Shown: in pieces, positions 62,116 to 64,000 of the stretch
Layout: each line of letters begins with the position of its first letter
Numbering within the stretch: the first letter of the stretch is position 1
Source: Paenibacillus sp. FSL R5-0345
GTDB taxonomy: Bacteria; Bacillota; Bacilli; Paenibacillales; Paenibacillaceae
Direction: 5' to 3'
DNA length: 64,000 nucleotides
NCBI RefSeq assembly: GCF_000758585.1
Contig: NZ_CP009281.1
Coordinates: forward strand, 2,790,001-2,854,000
The notes under the pieces: model-generated
Seen by the model: only the letters and a program-made list of their open reading frames with translations
Told to the model about the DNA's origin: nothing
Database searches by the model: none
Program-made: the position numbers and the translations under genes

Positions 62116-63105
62116 ATGTCTATCACAGCATATGAAGGGCAATATGAAGGAGAAGCAGCCATCTGGTTGAAAGCTGGCCGTTATGAGGCAGCTATACTAC
62201 CAGGTATCGGCGGCAATTTGATCTGTTTCCGAGATACCGAAAACGGTTACCGGTTCTTGCATGAACCGGGCGCAGAGGAAATGGAAGCCTTCAAGGCAAG
62301 TCCAGGCATCCATGGTATTCCTGTATTATTTCCTCCGAATCGTTATGAAGATGGTAAATTTCCATGGAATGGTCAAACTTATCAACTCCCAGTAAATGAA
62401 GTCGCAACGGGCAACCATTTACACGGATTTTTACATACGGCAGCTTGGGAAGTGGAAGAGTTTGGTAGCGGGAAGACGGAAAGCTTCGTAACCGTATTCA
62501 TCAAAGTGGATGAGAATCATCCTTCTTATCAATATTTGCCGTTTAAATACACAATGAAACTACGTTATACCCTTGGTGAAGGTGGCTTATCTCAACAGGT
62601 GCAAGTGCACAATGATGGTGATGATGTGATGCCTTGCTTGCTGGCATTCCATACCGCAATTAATGCACCATTCGCACCGGGTAGCACTCCACAAGATTAT
62701 CTTGTAAAAGCTACCATCGGTAATCGCTGGGAACTGAATGACCGTATGCTTCCGACTGGTAAATTCCAAGAGCTGGAGCCGGGAGAAACTCAGCTTCGTG
62801 ATGAAGGTGTGAATCCTTATTTTGCTTCGATGGACAACCATTACACGGCTGTTGCTCAGAACGGGCGTAACCGGATGGAGCTTACGGACAGCAAAGCTGG
62901 TGTAACTTTAGTTTATGATGTAGGGACTTCGTACAAGCAGTGGATGATCTGGAATAATGGTGCTTCTGAACAGTTCTTCTGCCCTGAACCGCAAATCAAC
63001 CTGGTGAATGCGCCAATGGTAGATCTGCCAGCAGATGAGATCGGCTTGTTCAGCCTCAAACCAGGCGAATATTGGGAAGAAAGCAGTCGTCTGTATGTGA
63101 AATAG
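62116..63105 (+). CDS. Aldose 1-epimerase family protein
   Basis: A 329-residue beta-sandwich protein of the galactose mutarotase superfamily. It has GIHGIPVLFPPNRYEDG, NHLHGFLHTAAWEV (first His), LAFHTAINAPF (second His) and FFCPEPQINLVNAP with the catalytic Glu. It should equilibrate alpha and beta forms of a sugar. The ATG 62116 start begins SITAYEGQYEGE; the frame is open to 62059 without a good site, and the GGGAG before 62116 is rather far (about 11 bases). Its sugar may come from the nearby carbohydrate importer, but the link is only positional. Confidence 0.85.
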   Translation: MSITAYEGQYEGEAAIWLKAGRYEAAILPGIGGNLICFRDTENGYRFLHEPGAEEMEAFKASPGIHGIPVLFPPNRYEDGKFPWNGQTYQLPVNEVATGNHLHGFLHTAAWEVEEFGSGKTESFVTVFIKVDENHPSYQYLPFKYTMKLRYTLGEGGLSQQVQVHNDGDDVMPCLLAFHTAINAPFAPGSTPQDYLVKATIGNRWELNDRMLPTGKFQELEPGETQLRDEGVNPYFASMDNHYTAVAQNGRNRMELTDSKAGVTLVYDVGTSYKQWMIWNNGASEQFFCPEPQINLVNAPMVDLPADEIGLFSLKPGEYWEESSRLYVK

Positions 63106-63135
63106 GATAATCGTGAATCATCAGATGTGATAAAG

Positions 63136-63179
63136 AAAGGGCAGTCTAATCGTAGTTTTCTACGAATAGACTGCCCTTT
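63136..63179. terminator. Bidirectional terminator between the epimerase gene and thrS
   Basis: AAAGGGCAGTCTA..TCGTAG pairs with CTACGA..TAGACTGCCCTTT around a four-base loop. It is nearly perfect over 19 pairs and serves the two convergent genes. Confidence 0.93.
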
Positions 63180-63203
63180 AACCTTTGAATTAGGAGCTGG
63201 ACT

Positions 63204-64000
63204 TTATTTTTTGCTAGCTATTTCTTCATTAATCTGCTCGATAATATCTAGTATACTCTTGGAGCCAAGATCTCCTTCGCCGCGTTTTCTTACGGATACA
63301 TTGCCAGAGTTCTTCTCATTCTCACCAAGTACGAGCATGTAAGGAGCTTTTTCCAGCTGAGCTTCACGAATTTTGTATCCTAGCTTCTCATTTCGGATAT
63401 CAACCTCTACACGAATCCCAGCTTGTTCTAAAGATTGTTTCACCTGAAATGCATAATCAACGTAGTTCTCAGAGACGGGCAATAACTTCGCTTGAACCGG
63501 TGCCAGCCATAGCGGGAATGCTCCTGCATAATGCTCCGTAATAATCCCCATAAAACGATCAATCGACCCATAAACAGCGCGATGAATTACGACCGGGCGG
63601 TGCTTAAGATTATCTTCCCCGATGTAAGTAAGATCGAATTTCTCTGGCATTTGCCAATCTAGTTGGATGGTCCCACATTGCCAGCTTCGTTTTAGCGCAT
63701 CTAAGATATGAAAATCAATCTTAGGTCCGTAGAACGCGCCATCACCTTCATTCACACGATACTCGATCCCGAGATTGTTTAATACATTTTGCAGAGATTG
63801 TTCAGCCTGATCCCATAATTCTTCAGATCCCATATAATCTGCCGGACGAGTTGATAATTCAATTCTATACTCAAAGCCAAACACTCCATAAATATGGTCA
63901 ATCAGTGAGATTACCCGGCTTATTTCATCCTCAATTTGCTCTGGTAAAACGAAGAGGTGGGCATCATCCTGACAGAAAGTACGAACTCTCATCATCCCGT
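63204..64000 (-). CDS. thrS: Threonyl-tRNA synthetase, C-terminal part (5' end beyond window)
   Basis: The last 265 or so residues of threonyl-tRNA synthetase. The frame starts at the right edge and reads MMRVRTFCQDDAHLF (class II core), then FYGPKIDFHILDALKRSWQC, IHRAVYGSIDRFMGIITEHY (motif 3), and the anticodon-binding domain with PLWLAPVQAKLLPVSENYVDYA. The protein ends with EEIASKK. It charges tRNA-Thr. The ATG at 63995 is internal. Any T-box leader would lie outside this window. Confidence 0.95.
   Translation of the reverse strand, partial: GMMRVRTFCQDDAHLFVLPEQIEDEISRVISLIDHIYGVFGFEYRIELSTRPADYMGSEELWDQAEQSLQNVLNNLGIEYRVNEGDGAFYGPKIDFHILDALKRSWQCGTIQLDWQMPEKFDLTYIGEDNLKHRPVVIHRAVYGSIDRFMGIITEHYAGAFPLWLAPVQAKLLPVSENYVDYAFQVKQSLEQAGIRVEVDIRNEKLGYKIREAQLEKAPYMLVLGENEKNSGNVSVRKRGEGDLGSKSILDIIEQINEEIASKK

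Noticed and set aside
1..64000. Prophage, insertion sequence, CRISPR, tRNA or rRNA genes
   Set aside because: No transposase, integrase, phage structural genes, repeat-spacer array or tRNA cloverleaf was recognised anywhere in the window.

Overview
The window is a chromosomal segment of an endospore-forming, low-to-mid G+C Firmicute, most likely Paenibacillus. The signs are SpoVM, a GerA-type receptor operon and a SpoVIF-like protein, strong AGGAGG ribosome sites, many TTG starts, and a long run of genes in the Bacillus subtilis yloA-to-recG order. No tRNA, rRNA, prophage, insertion sequence or CRISPR array was seen. The window is cut at both ends, by a YugN-like gene on the left and thrS on the right.

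Layout. 1-9.4 kb: YugN-like fragment, M20 amidohydrolase, CBS protein, an XPB-type helicase with an overlapping partner gene, ylbF-ylbG, a small unknown protein, a LysR regulator and a PHP phosphoesterase. 9.5-14.5 kb: divergent rqcH and a SERCA-like calcium ATPase (the yloA/yloB pair). 14.6-21.9 kb: an insertion relative to B. subtilis holding dapF, a three-gene germinant-receptor operon, a small antisense-overlapping membrane gene and yitJ. 21.9-42.7 kb: the conserved housekeeping block yloC-remA-gmk-rpoZ-coaBC-priA-def-fmt-rsmB-rlmN-prpC-prkC-rsgA-rpe-spoVM-rpmB(reverse)-fakA-degV-recG, then a SpoVIF-like gene. It covers nucleotide and CoA synthesis, replication restart, translation start, PASTA-kinase signalling, ribosome assembly and fatty-acid activation. 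42.7-45.3 kb: accessory DNA with a symmetric 187-bp palindrome, a YitT membrane protein, a decayed cation/proton antiporter and a small membrane protein. 45.3-49 kb: a second SERCA-like ATPase and a secreted NlpC/P60 protein. 49.3-52.2 kb: a TrpXYZ-like ABC uptake operon. 52.4-60.2 kb: a locus like B. subtilis yesMNOPQ-T, with a two-component system, a sugar ABC importer and a rhamnogalacturonan acetylesterase, pointing to pectin-fragment use. 60.3-64 kb: SDR oxidoreductase, MgtC-like protein, aldose epimerase and partial thrS.

Most content is conserved. The less usual items are: the XPB plus Helicase_C_3-type pair in a Firmicute; a dispersed two-hairpin repeat of about 100 bp in at least two full copies; the symmetric palindrome after the SpoVIF-like gene; fakA directly followed by a DegV (FakB-type) gene; the Asn/Lys-rich tail on PrkC; and the antiporter remnant. 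I found no clearly new multi-gene system. The helicase pair and the two repeat families are the best candidates for follow-up.
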